Shown: positions 7,190 through 15,313 of the stretch, piece by piece
Layout of the letters: each line of letters begins with the position of its first letter
Numbering within the stretch: position 1 is the stretch's first letter
Program-made: the position numbers and the translations under genes
Origin: Candidatus Zhuqueibacterota bacterium
GTDB lineage: Bacteria; Zhuqueibacterota; QNDG01; JABMRT01
Reading direction: 5' to 3'
DNA length: 39,702 nucleotides
NCBI GenBank assembly: GCA_013202295.1
Contig: JABMRT010000160.1
Span: 1-39,702, forward strand
The notes under the pieces: generated by a model
Seen by the model: only the letters and a program-made list of their open reading frames with translations
The model's database searches: none
What the model was told of the DNA's origin: nothing

Positions 7190-7903
7190 ATGGAACAGAA
7201 CGTAAAGCAATTGATTGAAAAATTGACTAAGCCCAATAAATACGCGAAGAAGCATGATATCATGATGATGGAAACTTCAGCATTTGCAGCTGAATTTATT
7301 AAGAGGTGTAACAAAGTCCGCCAAGATGCTGCCGCCGCTCTCGTCGCGATTGGTCCTCCAGCTGTAGACGCTCTTATGGCTCAACTGAAGAACGATGAAC
7401 AAGTAGTCCGCGTCATTAGCGCAACATCGCTTGGTGTGATAGGCGATGCAAATGCAGTTGATGCTCTCATTAAAGCCCTGAATGACAATGATAATATGGT
7501 ACGTAGTTCGGCTGCAGGGGCGCTTGGAGGAATCGGTGATAAACGTTCTGTTGAGCCCTTGACACCCTTACTCGAAGATAATGAGTACGATGTACGCAAG
7601 GCAGCCGCTGATGCCATTGGTAAGATAACAGGCTCTCGTCCCAAAGTGAAGGGTGCATGTTTCATCGCCACTGCATGCTATGGTTCTTATAATTGTATTG
7701 AAGTAAGAAGACTATGTTTATTTAGAGATGAAGTATTACGGGTATCATACTTTGGGCGATTATTTGTCAATATTTATTATAGAATTTCACCACCATTCAG
7801 TAATTTTCTAAAAAGACACCAAATTTTGAGAAATTTAGTGAAAACAATTATTATTGACCCTATTGGGAGATTGATTTATCATATTGGGTTAAGAGGTGAT
7901 TGA
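7190..7903 (+). CDS. HEAT-repeat protein with C-terminal CFI-box domain (cassette 6, second gene)
   Basis: The start at 7190 is preferred because AAGGGG (7178-7183) is correctly spaced; ATG codons at 7175 and 7184 are in frame. The product has 237 residues. Residues about 35-150 are HEAT/PBS-lyase-like repeats (VRQDAAAALVAIG, VRVISATSLGVIGD, VRSSAAGALGGIGD, VRKAAADAIGKITG). From residue 157 the sequence CFIATACYGS opens the C-terminal CFI-box domain known from many bacterial proteins of mixed N-terminal content, and it ends in a hydrophobic segment. The HEAT part is markedly GC-richer than the CFI-box part, and the switch falls at the domain boundary near 7660-7690, suggesting a recent domain fusion. 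Its stop codon abuts the ATG of the propeller gene, so the two are translationally coupled. Confidence 0.78.
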   Translation: MEQNVKQLIEKLTKPNKYAKKHDIMMMETSAFAAEFIKRCNKVRQDAAAALVAIGPPAVDALMAQLKNDEQVVRVISATSLGVIGDANAVDALIKALNDNDNMVRSSAAGALGGIGDKRSVEPLTPLLEDNEYDVRKAAADAIGKITGSRPKVKGACFIATACYGSYNCIEVRRLCLFRDEVLRVSYFGRLFVNIYYRISPPFSNFLKRHQILRNLVKTIIIDPIGRLIYHIGLRGD

Positions 7904-9229
7904 ATGTCTAATAATAAAACATCCAGCGAATCATCTGAAAAACTTGTTGTTGATATTGATTTTTCTTCATTTGTAGAAGATTCTTTAATAACAAGTCCAA
8001 ATTGTAGACATCTTGTATATATTTCAAAATTAAATAATAAATCTTTTGTCATCTTTGATGGAAAGCAAGAACAGTATTATGAAGATATTTTTAAAGAGTC
8101 ATTAACTTTTAGCCCAGATAACCAACATTTTGCATATATTGCGAAAAATAATAATAAATGTTTTGTAGTAATAGATGGAAATGAGCAAAAGAAATACGAT
8201 GCAATCCTTCCGAATTCACTGGTTTTCAGTCCAGATAGACAGCATTTAGCATATGTTGCTACTGTAAACGATAAATTAACTGTTGTTATGAATGGCAAAG
8301 AAAGTAAAAAATATGATGCAATACTTGAAGGAGGTGGGCCTATATTTAGTCCTGATAGCAAATACCTTTCGTATATATCATTTTTAAATGACAAATGTTT
8401 TATGGTAATTAATGGTCAAGAAGGTAAAAAATATGATAATATCGTGTTGGGACTTCATCTATTCAGCCCAAATAGTCAGAGAGTGAGCTATGGTGCTCAA
8501 ATTAGTAATAAATGGGTTGTTGTAATAGATGAAAAGGAAGAGAATAAATATGATGGCATTATAGACAATTCACCAATATTTAGTCCAGACAGTCAACATA
8601 TAGCTTATGGTGCTATTATTGGAGATAAAATGGTTATCGTTATAGATGGAAAAGAAGGAAAAAAATACAATGGAATACAAGAAAGAGGTGGCCCATTTTT
8701 TAGCCCTGATAGTCAACACGTTGCATATGTCGCTGTGTCTGGTGAGAAATGCTTTTCTGTGATTGATAATAAGGAGGGCACCCGATACGAAGGTATTGGT
8801 GAAGGTTCTCTTATTTTTAGTCCTGATAGTAATAATATTGCATTTGTTGCTGGATATGGTGAAGAAAACTTTTTTGTGCTGAACGGTAAAGAAGATGCAC
8901 GATATGACGGTGTTGGGGAAGGTGTTTTTAGTTCAAATAATCAGCGATTTGCATATATGGCTGTATTTAATGAGGAATGTTTCATTATTTTAGATGGTAA
9001 AAAAAATAATAAATATGAATATATAGGAGAGAATCCGCTTTTTAGTTCAAACAATAAACATCTTGTTTACATAGCAGGTGAAAATGATAAATACTTTATT
9101 GTTGTAGATGATAAAAAAAGAAAACCTTACGATGATATTATTAGTAATATCATTTTTGACTCTGAGAATGCTTTTCATTATTTAGCTATTCAAGGTTCAA
9201 AAGTCTATCTGGTTGAAGAGAATCTTTAA
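7904..9229 (+). CDS. WD40/TolB-like beta-propeller repeat protein (cassette 6, third gene)
   Basis: The 441-residue product contains about ten repeats of some 40 residues. Each has the form FSPDSQHxAYxAxxxxKxxVVIDGKEGKKYDGI: an FSPD turn, a strand, and then a self-contained IDGKE hairpin. This is the PD40/TolB-type propeller-blade grammar. No signal peptide is seen, so it is either cytoplasmic or exported by another route. The ATG follows the stop of the HEAT/CFI-box gene with no gap. The final repeats are slightly diverged (SSNNQ in place of SPDSQ). A scaffolding or ligand-sensing role within the three-gene cassette is an inference. attC site 6 begins about 53 bp after the stop. Confidence 0.75.
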   Translation: MSNNKTSSESSEKLVVDIDFSSFVEDSLITSPNCRHLVYISKLNNKSFVIFDGKQEQYYEDIFKESLTFSPDNQHFAYIAKNNNKCFVVIDGNEQKKYDAILPNSLVFSPDRQHLAYVATVNDKLTVVMNGKESKKYDAILEGGGPIFSPDSKYLSYISFLNDKCFMVINGQEGKKYDNIVLGLHLFSPNSQRVSYGAQISNKWVVVIDEKEENKYDGIIDNSPIFSPDSQHIAYGAIIGDKMVIVIDGKEGKKYNGIQERGGPFFSPDSQHVAYVAVSGEKCFSVIDNKEGTRYEGIGEGSLIFSPDSNNIAFVAGYGEENFFVLNGKEDARYDGVGEGVFSSNNQRFAYMAVFNEECFIILDGKKNNKYEYIGENPLFSSNNKHLVYIAGENDKYFIVVDDKKRKPYDDIISNIIFDSENAFHYLAIQGSKVYLVEENL

Positions 9230-9282
9230 AATATTTGTGATATTTCATATTTTATTTCTATATGCTGATAATAATAAAATGT

Positions 9283-9408
9283 GTATAACCAAATTTTTCA
9301 CACGGATCGAACCGCGCTCAATTTTATCTAATCTTGCTGGTTTAATGGAATCGCTTGTTTTATTTGAAGTAAACGTTGGCGGTTCGACCGGTGAAAATCA
9401 CGTTATTT
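9283..9408 (+). other. attC site 6
   Basis: R'' is GTATAAC (9283-9289) and R' is GTTATTT (9402-9408). The arms TTTTTCACACGGATCGAACCGC and GCGGTTCGACCGGTGAAAAT pair with unpaired bases in the CACACGGAT/ACCGGTG block. The loop contains TGGAATCGCTTG, linking the site to sites 2 and 4. Confidence 0.87.
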
Positions 9409-9427
9409 TTTATAGGAGAACATTCCG

Positions 9428-10075
9428 ATGATAAATTTAACAATTCTGAATTTTAAAATATGTCCGAGCACATTATATTATTTATTCAGCACAATTCCAC
9501 AAGTTATTATTACACTTATTGCCATTATTGCAGTATTTATTATATATAGAATAAATAGATTGCAAGATTATTTAGTCGGTGATGGTATTGCAGTATTTAA
9601 TAGGCATGAGAAGGAAGAAAAATTATTCAAAGAAAGATTAATAAATGACAATAAGAGAGAATACAAAATGACAGAAATACAATACGGTAGGCTAAGGGAC
9701 GGTATTGAACGAAAAAATATATACGAAAAAAAAGAAATACTTAAGGAATTCTCTGATGAAGAAAAACAACAAGGTTTAGATGAAATTAGACATACAGGAT
9801 TCCATTATTTATATACAAAAAGATTTTGTCCCACTGAGTCACAAATCAATCAGTTAAAGAGTCATACAAAATGTGCTTCAATCTTCGTTATTCTGACTGT
9901 AAGTTTTTCACTATTTAGCCTAGCATTTATTGATATAATTAAACTATTTCCATATTTATCAATTTTATCCATTTTAATAAACTTATTCTTCTCAATTTTT
10001 TCTTTAATTTATTTAATATTCATCTTACAAAAGGGATTAAAGGACGATGCAACTCATGAATTAGATAGAATGTGA
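9428..10075 (+). CDS. Membrane protein with N- and C-terminal TM segments (cassette 7)
   Basis: I do not recognise this 215-residue protein. One strong membrane segment lies at about residues 17-42 (FSTIPQVIITLIAIIAVFIIY) and a pair at about 146-166 and 173-198 near the C-terminus. Between them is a highly charged, Lys/Glu-rich region of about 100 residues, probably helical or coiled-coil and cytoplasmic. TAGGAGAA (9413-9420) lies about seven bases before the ATG. It is the only gene of the last cassette. Membrane proteins with a charged middle are common among cassette and defence-associated genes, but no function can be assigned. Confidence 0.62.
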   Translation: MINLTILNFKICPSTLYYLFSTIPQVIITLIAIIAVFIIYRINRLQDYLVGDGIAVFNRHEKEEKLFKERLINDNKREYKMTEIQYGRLRDGIERKNIYEKKEILKEFSDEEKQQGLDEIRHTGFHYLYTKRFCPTESQINQLKSHTKCASIFVILTVSFSLFSLAFIDIIKLFPYLSILSILINLFFSIFSLIYLIFILQKGLKDDATHELDRM

Positions 10076-10117
10076 TTATAAAAATGATGATTTACAAAAC
10101 TAACTAATATACTTTAA

Positions 10118-10220
10118 AAATAACAACAGCATCGAGCGGATGGAAAACGCGTGGTAGTTAAGTCAGGAATCTGTACTAGCTGAAACCTGGGCAGTCCACC
10201 GCTCATGCTCGACGTTATTA
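10118..10220 (+). other. attC site 7, right end of the array
   Basis: R'' is AAATAAC (10118-10124) and R' is GTTATTA (10214-10220). The arms CAGCATCGAGCGGATGG and CCACCGCTCATGCTCG pair with unpaired bases. It is the shortest site of the array and belongs to neither of the two attC subfamilies seen among the others. The terminator hairpin starts two bases after R', so this is the fixed distal end of the array. Confidence 0.82.
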
Positions 10221-10221
10221 G

Positions 10222-10256
10222 AAAAGCCCCGAACTTAGGTTCGGGGCTTTTATTTT
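10222..10256. terminator. Strong, probably bidirectional terminator
   Basis: AAAAGCCCCGAAC, a TTAG loop and GTTCGGGGCTTTT form a perfect 13-bp stem at 10222-10251, followed on the plus strand by TATTTTTAT. It lies between the rightward cassette array and the leftward htpG gene and can end both transcripts. Confidence 0.9.
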
Positions 10257-10292
10257 TATATGTAAGGGCGGACGGCCGTCAGCCCCTGCAGA

Positions 10293-12257
10293 TCATTTCT
10301 TTTTCGGTGCTGCCTTTTTAGCCGGAGCCGCTTTCTTCTGCGGCGCTTTATTCACGGGTTTCGTTTTTAAAGTCAATTCCAGCGTTTCGGACAGCAGGGC
10401 CTGAATGCTCGCAGCCATGACTTGCGGGTGTTCGACAGTGCCGTCAAGAATCTGTATGCTGCTGTATAGCCCTTCGACCAGTTTTGATAGGAGGGGTGAC
10501 TTGGTGTCTTTCTGGTAGATGGTCAGCATGTTCGCGATGATCGGGTGCTTCTGATTGATCTCCATGATCTTGGCACTGGGCGGCGCGGCGTCCTTGTTCA
10601 TCATCTGCATGATCTTTTCCATCTGACCCGACATGGCATTTGAAGAGCCCACCAAAACTGCGGGGCTATCCACCAACCGTTCAGAAAGCTTCACGGTTTC
10701 CACGCGATCACCGAGGATGTCCTTGATCCGGCGTGCGAGTTTGTCTACATCCTTTTTATCCGGAGCCTTCTCGTCCTTTTCATCTGCATTATCTTCAGAC
10801 TTGACATCTTCCAATTTGGTGATGTCAGCCTGATCGGCAGATTTGATCATCTTCTCCTTGAACATCATCAGTCCTGGAAGCACGAATTCATCGATTGGGT
10901 CCGTGGTATAAAGCACCTCAATGCCTTTGGCTTTGAAAATTTCAATGGCAGGGTTGCTCTCAATGGCTTCGCGTGACGGGCCGGAAAAGAATAGGATTTC
11001 CTCCTGCTTCTCGTGCATGCGTTCCACATAAGTGCTCAGTCCTATGAGTTCTTTTTCATCCGCGCATTTAGATGAATTGAAGAGGAAGAGTTCTGCGACC
11101 TGATCCTTATGCTGATAATCGTTGTATCCTTCTTTGACAATTCGGCCGTGTTGTTTCCAGAATTCCAGATAATCTTCCGGTTTTTTCTCAGCCACTTCCT
11201 GTAAATGTGACAGGAATCTTTTAATCACCGTATTTCTGATTTTTATAACATAGGGATTTTCCTGCAGCGTTTCCCTGGATATATTCAGGGGCAGATCGTC
11301 ACTTTCAATCACACCGCGTGCAAAACGAAGATAGGGAGGAAGCAGATCCTTGGCGTGCGCATCCACGAGTACGCGCTTGACAAAGAGATGCACGCCGTCG
11401 TCTTCACGACCGAAGCCCATGAGTTCCAGATTTGTCTTGGGCACAAAGAGGAGAGAGTGAAACTGCAAAGGGACATCTGCTGAAAAATGAAGCCAGGTCA
11501 CCGGATCATCACCCTGATGGGCGATAAATTTGAAGAATTCCTTATACTGATCTTCTTTAACATTGGATTTAGGTTCGCGCCAGATCGCAGCGATTTTATT
11601 GACCTGTTCCTTGCCCATAAAAACGGGGAATGGCACAAAACTCGAATACTTCTCAATCGCAGTTTTTACCGAATATTCTTCGGAGAATTCCTTGGCATCT
11701 TCTCGCAGGCTCACCTTGATCGTGGTGCCGCGCTTTACATTCTCAGCAGGATTGATCTGAAATGCTCCCTTGCCATCGCTGATCCACTGCCAGCCGGGCT
11801 CATCCGGATCACCGGATTTGGTCGTGATTTCCACTTCCTCGCCAGCCATGAACACTGAATAAAATCCCACACCGAAACGACCGATGAGATTGACATCCTT
11901 CTGGTTTTCTTCAGCGAGCATTTTCACGAATTCAGTCGTGCCGGACCGCGCGATGGTTCCAATATTCTTCACCAATTCATCGTGGGTCATGCCGATACCC
12001 GTATCTCTGATCGTGAATGTGTTGTTGTCTTTATCCAACTCAATGTGGATTTCAAGGGCCTGATCCGCGTCCGCAACCGCTTCTCCTTTGACATCCTTGA
12101 AGCGTACCTTGTCCAGCGCATCAGATGAATTTGAGATCAGCTCGCGAATAAACACATCTCTGTGTGTATAAAGCGAATGAGTCAGGATGTCAAGCAGCTG
12201 GCTGACTTCAGCCTTGAACTTGAATTTCTCTGGTTTCTGCGTTTGTTTATCAGTCAT
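10293..12257 (-). CDS. htpG: Chaperone HtpG (Hsp90 family)
   Basis: The 654-residue product is a full-length bacterial Hsp90, an ATP-dependent cytoplasmic chaperone. The GHKL ATP site is intact: ELISNSSDAL (39-48), DTGIGM (85-90) and GRFGVGFYSVF (126-136). The middle-domain catalytic segment NISRETLQ follows, then the C-terminal dimerisation domain. The last 20 or so residues are a lysine/alanine/proline tail (KAAPAKKAAPKKK) that most HtpG proteins lack. It may be a charged linker or have a nucleic-acid or membrane affinity. A GGAGG lies about 11 bases upstream of the ATG. It is convergent with the cassette array and is the first ordinary chromosomal gene to its right. Confidence 0.97.
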   Translation of the reverse strand: MTDKQTQKPEKFKFKAEVSQLLDILTHSLYTHRDVFIRELISNSSDALDKVRFKDVKGEAVADADQALEIHIELDKDNNTFTIRDTGIGMTHDELVKNIGTIARSGTTEFVKMLAEENQKDVNLIGRFGVGFYSVFMAGEEVEITTKSGDPDEPGWQWISDGKGAFQINPAENVKRGTTIKVSLREDAKEFSEEYSVKTAIEKYSSFVPFPVFMGKEQVNKIAAIWREPKSNVKEDQYKEFFKFIAHQGDDPVTWLHFSADVPLQFHSLLFVPKTNLELMGFGREDDGVHLFVKRVLVDAHAKDLLPPYLRFARGVIESDDLPLNISRETLQENPYVIKIRNTVIKRFLSHLQEVAEKKPEDYLEFWKQHGRIVKEGYNDYQHKDQVAELFLFNSSKCADEKELIGLSTYVERMHEKQEEILFFSGPSREAIESNPAIEIFKAKGIEVLYTTDPIDEFVLPGLMMFKEKMIKSADQADITKLEDVKSEDNADEKDEKAPDKKDVDKLARRIKDILGDRVETVKLSERLVDSPAVLVGSSNAMSGQMEKIMQMMNKDAAPPSAKIMEINQKHPIIANMLTIYQKDTKSPLLSKLVEGLYSSIQILDGTVEHPQVMAASIQALLSETLELTLKTKPVNKAPQKKAAPAKKAAPKKK

Positions 12258-12349
12258 GGATTCATTATCCTCCGGTTCATAGGGTCCGTGTTTCTCTATC
12301 AGTTATAATTCAGAAATAATATGACCTAACGTACTAATTTGTTCCTGAG

Positions 12350-12829
12350 TTATTCAATAAAATCTTTAATTACGGCAATGCATTTTTTATCCGCATCCAT
12401 TTTCGGAAAGAGTTCCTCCATCTCAGTGCGGGCATGTTTATCCAGATTGTCGGTATAGGTTTTCAGGAAATCGATTAATTGCTGCGGGATGTCGGGATTG
12501 TCCTCAGGCTGGCAATTCACAATCTGGATCAGCGTTTCCGTGTCTCGTTCGAATGCGCCATGTTCACGCGTGAGATACAGGATCTGATCGGCCATGGCCA
12601 CTGAGGGCAATGAGAGGAGTGCGGCAGGGAAAAGCACCAGTTCCTCGAGCTGAAAATGATCCAACAAGTCATTCTTGATGTTATGAACGATTTTTTTCAG
12701 CAAATCGAAATTGCCCGCATCCGTTCCGTCGTGAATCAGGTCTTTCAACTGATTGATGTACTGTTGATAAATAATGTGTTCTTTGGAGATTTGCAGAAAC
12801 GCGTCAGTGAATTTTTTTCTTTTAAACAT
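12350..12829 (-). CDS. Hemerythrin HHE-domain protein
   Basis: The product is 159 residues from the ATG at 12829, chosen because GAGGGG lies four to five bases upstream; a GTG at 12841 is in frame. The sequence has the helical hemerythrin pattern with His and Glu metal ligands: KEHIIY, a second helix with LDHFQLEELVLFP, REHGAFERD, and KHARTEMEELFPKM. These would form a di-iron site that binds oxygen or nitric oxide or takes part in iron-sulphur repair. Single-domain HHE proteins are cytoplasmic. It is read in the same direction as htpG but separated from it by about 90 bp, so it may have its own promoter. Confidence 0.85.
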   Translation of the reverse strand: MFKRKKFTDAFLQISKEHIIYQQYINQLKDLIHDGTDAGNFDLLKKIVHNIKNDLLDHFQLEELVLFPAALLSLPSVAMADQILYLTREHGAFERDTETLIQIVNCQPEDNPDIPQQLIDFLKTYTDNLDKHARTEMEELFPKMDADKKCIAVIKDFIE

Positions 12830-12962
12830 AAGACCCCTCACTTTTTCATTGCTGGATAAGAATTTCCAAAGATATTCATGACTCTAAGACTCAGATTAGG
12901 ATTGCTTAAAAATACAAGAAAAAATGGGAAAAATCAAAGGATTTCATATGATAATGTGTTTA

Positions 12963-13451
12963 TTAGATCATTAATTGATACATGTACACATCGATCCATT
13001 GATTAAATTTATGCCCGACTTCACGCAAGATGCCAATCTCTTCAAATCCAAATGCTTTGTGTAAATGAAAACTTACATCATTGTCACCTGAGATTCTGGA
13101 GATCAGTGTGTGCAATCCGGTTTTTTTGCCCTGTTCTATAATTTCCTTCATGAGTTCTCGGCCCAGACCAGCGCCACGTTTGTCTTGTTGTACATAAACT
13201 GAAAGCTCAGCTGTGCCATCATAAGCGCTGCGATCTGACCAGGGACTTAGCGATGCCCACGCGATCACCTTCTCGTCCTCCACAGTGACCAGAACGGGAT
13301 GTTTTTCATCATGTTTAAGTAGCCAGTTTTTTGTCCATTCAAGGGATTTGGGTTCGGTGTCGAATGTGGCGACTGTATTCCGTATCGCGTCATTGTAAAT
13401 CGCGTTGATGTCCAGGATATCTTCGACTTCTGCAGGGCGAACGGTGATCAT
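12963..13451 (-). CDS. GNAT N-acetyltransferase, phosphinothricin-acetyltransferase-like
   Basis: The 162-residue product is a GNAT-fold enzyme of the Pat/MnaT group, which transfers acetyl groups from acetyl-CoA to phosphinothricin-like or methionine-derivative amines. The N-terminal IRPA-type strand (ITVRPAEVEDILDINAIYNDAI), AELSVYV, the acetyl-CoA pyrophosphate loop RGAGLG (92-97) and the C-terminal HKAFGFEEIGILREVGHKF are all typical. It is cytoplasmic. The ATG at 13451 has no strong Shine-Dalgarno sequence. A palindromic intergenic repeat (13491-13571) lies directly upstream and separates it from the FAD oxidoreductase gene. The real substrate cannot be read from sequence. Confidence 0.88.
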   Translation of the reverse strand: MITVRPAEVEDILDINAIYNDAIRNTVATFDTEPKSLEWTKNWLLKHDEKHPVLVTVEDEKVIAWASLSPWSDRSAYDGTAELSVYVQQDKRGAGLGRELMKEIIEQGKKTGLHTLISRISGDNDVSFHLHKAFGFEEIGILREVGHKFNQWIDVYMYQLMI

Positions 13452-13490
13452 GATTTAACCATATATAAAAATAATAAAGATAAAATTGCA

Positions 13491-13571
13491 TGTCATTTCG
13501 ATCCCGCATTGGCGGGAGAGAAATCTCATAGTAGTAATGTGCTGAGATCTCTCCCTCTGGTCGAGATGACA
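13491..13571. repeat. Dispersed palindromic intergenic element, copy 1
   Basis: An 81-bp imperfect inverted repeat runs from TGTCATTTCGA at the left to TCGAGATGACA at the right. The left half holds an internal hairpin CCCGC-ATTG-GCGGG and the two halves also pair through GAGAAATCTCA and TGAGATCTCTC. A related element lies at 18765-18831. Such elements behave like non-autonomous MITE/REP-type repeats. It may end or stabilise transcripts of the flanking leftward genes. Confidence 0.7.
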
Positions 13572-13580
13572 AGAAACTTT

Positions 13581-15173
13581 TTATTGAGATAATTCAATTA
13601 TCGCTTCGGCGATTTTGATGCCATCCACTGCGGAAGAGACAATACCGCCCGCGTGTCCCGCGCCTTCGCCCACCGGATAAATTCCCCGGATGTTGGATTG
13701 AAACTCCTCATCACGTGGAATACGATACGGGGCTGAACTGCGCGTCTCCACACCAGTCAACAGCGTATCCGGATGGGCGAATCCTTTCAGCTTTCTGTTC
13801 AGATAATAGATACCTGCTTTCAGACTCTCCGTCACGAACTCAGGGAGACATTCCTGAAGCGGGGCGAATGTCGTGCCGGGCAGATACGAGGGATCCACTT
13901 TCCCGAATTTGGTGGATGTCTTGCCATGCATAAAATCGTCGAAGCGCTGCACGGGTGCGTGATAGTTCGATCCGCCGAGTTCGAAAGCAAGTGCTTCCCA
14001 TTTACGCTGAAAAGCGATTCCGGCCAAAGGATGATCTGATTCAAAATCCGACGGAAACACGGAGACCAGCACACCGCTGTTAGAATTGATCCCGTTCTGG
14101 GCGTGTTCGCTCATTCCGTTTGTGACCAAATGTCCCGCTTCTGAAGCTGCTGGCACGACTGTACCTCCCGGACACATGCAGAAGGTGTAAACGCCGCGAT
14201 TGTTTTCAAGATGAATCGAAAGCTTGTATTTTCCCGCTCCCAGATTCGGATGTCCTGCCTGTTCTCCGAACTGGGCAAAATCAATCCATTTCCGTTTATG
14301 CTCAATCCGGACGCCGATGGAGAAGGCTTTCTGCTTCATATGCAGACCCTGCTGATGTAGCATCTCGACAGTATCCCGTGCAGAGTGTCCGATCGCGAGG
14401 ACGAGTGTGTCCGTTTCGATATTCTCCGATTCATTGATCTGAATGGATTGAAGCGTACTTCCATCCGAAGCAAAATCCGTCAATTTGGAGGAAAATCGAA
14501 ACTCGCCGCCCGCGTTTGTAATACGCTGCCGGATTGCGGGAATGATCTTGCGCAGATTGTCCGTGCCGATGTGGGGTTTGGCATCGTATGCGATTTCCAC
14601 AGGCGCGCCGGCTTGAACAAGCGTATCGAATACCAGCCTGGTTCTTGGATCCTTTATAAGAGTATATAATTTTCCATCCGAAAACGTACCGGCGCCACCC
14701 TCGCCAAACTGGATGTTCGATTCCGAATCCAGCTCTCCCGATTGCATGAACCGGTTCACATCTTTGGTTCGATCCGCTACGGATTTACCGCGCTCCAGAA
14801 TGACGGGATTGAATCCTGCCTCAGCAAGTACCAGTCCCGCGAACAGACCGCAGGGCCCGGAACCCACAATAACAGGTTGGTGTTTTGGTTTTCCGACTAT
14901 TTTAGATATATTAAATACAAACGGTTCTACGTGTTTTACCTTCAAATTCGGAGGAAAAGTATAAGATTTCAGAAAAACCTGCTCATGTTTGAAAGAAACG
15001 TCCACCGTAAACACAATTTCGATGCGTTTCTTTTTTCGGGCGTCAATCGCGCGTTTAACTATTTGCCACTGGTCCAGCCTGGATGAGGGGATGTTTAATT
15101 TTTGGCAGATCAGATCCGGGAGTTCGCTCAGGTTAAAATTTAAAGAGGTGCGAATGTTTTCGATGCGAATCAT
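13581..15173 (-). CDS. FAD-dependent dehydrogenase (COG2509-like flavoprotein)
   Basis: The 530-residue product belongs to the COG2509 group of uncharacterised FAD-utilising dehydrogenases. An N-terminal domain of about 90 residues precedes the Rossmann loop GSGPCG (104-109) with the downstream acidic ILERG. The ribose-binding and FAD-closing motifs follow: FGEGGAGTFSDGKLYT (about 157-172), LAIGHSARD, and a C-terminal GIYPVGEGAGHAGGIVSSAVDG. Length and order agree with the family. It is probably a cytoplasmic oxidoreductase; the substrate is unknown. The start at 15173 is supported by homology of MIRIENIRTSL to family N-termini. Its upstream region is shared with the divergently read arylsulfotransferase-like gene. 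Confidence 0.92.
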   Translation of the reverse strand: MIRIENIRTSLNFNLSELPDLICQKLNIPSSRLDQWQIVKRAIDARKKKRIEIVFTVDVSFKHEQVFLKSYTFPPNLKVKHVEPFVFNISKIVGKPKHQPVIVGSGPCGLFAGLVLAEAGFNPVILERGKSVADRTKDVNRFMQSGELDSESNIQFGEGGAGTFSDGKLYTLIKDPRTRLVFDTLVQAGAPVEIAYDAKPHIGTDNLRKIIPAIRQRITNAGGEFRFSSKLTDFASDGSTLQSIQINESENIETDTLVLAIGHSARDTVEMLHQQGLHMKQKAFSIGVRIEHKRKWIDFAQFGEQAGHPNLGAGKYKLSIHLENNRGVYTFCMCPGGTVVPAASEAGHLVTNGMSEHAQNGINSNSGVLVSVFPSDFESDHPLAGIAFQRKWEALAFELGGSNYHAPVQRFDDFMHGKTSTKFGKVDPSYLPGTTFAPLQECLPEFVTESLKAGIYYLNRKLKGFAHPDTLLTGVETRSSAPYRIPRDEEFQSNIRGIYPVGEGAGHAGGIVSSAVDGIKIAEAIIELSQ

Positions 15174-15313
15174 ATGAATCCACTAAGGTGTTAAGGTCTA
15201 ATAAAAGTGCATACAAAGGTAGAAAATTTGGCATCCAATATCAAACACAATAAAATCCACAACGTTGCGTTTACACAATAAAGGCATTCATTCTATTCAG
15301 AGGGGATTACGTT

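Larger units (their letters stand above)
211..10220 (+). mobile_element. Integron gene-cassette array (seven attC sites, no integrase seen)
   Basis: Seven sites with paired R''/R' cores and imperfect inverted arms occur at 1725-1849, 3297-3420, 4166-4291, 5077-5201, 6227-6410, 9283-9408 and 10118-10220. They divide the region into seven cassettes of roughly 0.7 to 3 kb. All ten genes read left to right and each attC lies directly downstream of a gene, as in true cassettes. The cassettes are far more AT-rich than the flanking htpG region. The array ends one base before a terminator hairpin. It is either the distal part of a chromosomal integron with intI left of position 1, or a cluster of attC sites lacking an integrase. 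Confidence 0.88.

Noticed and set aside
9213-9431. A 72-residue open frame after the propeller gene
   Set aside because: It runs across attC site 6 and through its inverted arms; it has no ribosome site or coding character.
10081-10117. tRNA or small RNA gene near the array end
   Set aside because: No cloverleaf or conserved RNA pattern was found; the structure is explained by attC site 7 and the terminator.
10633-11858. Open frames on the plus strand within htpG
   Set aside because: They are antisense shadows of a fully conserved htpG.
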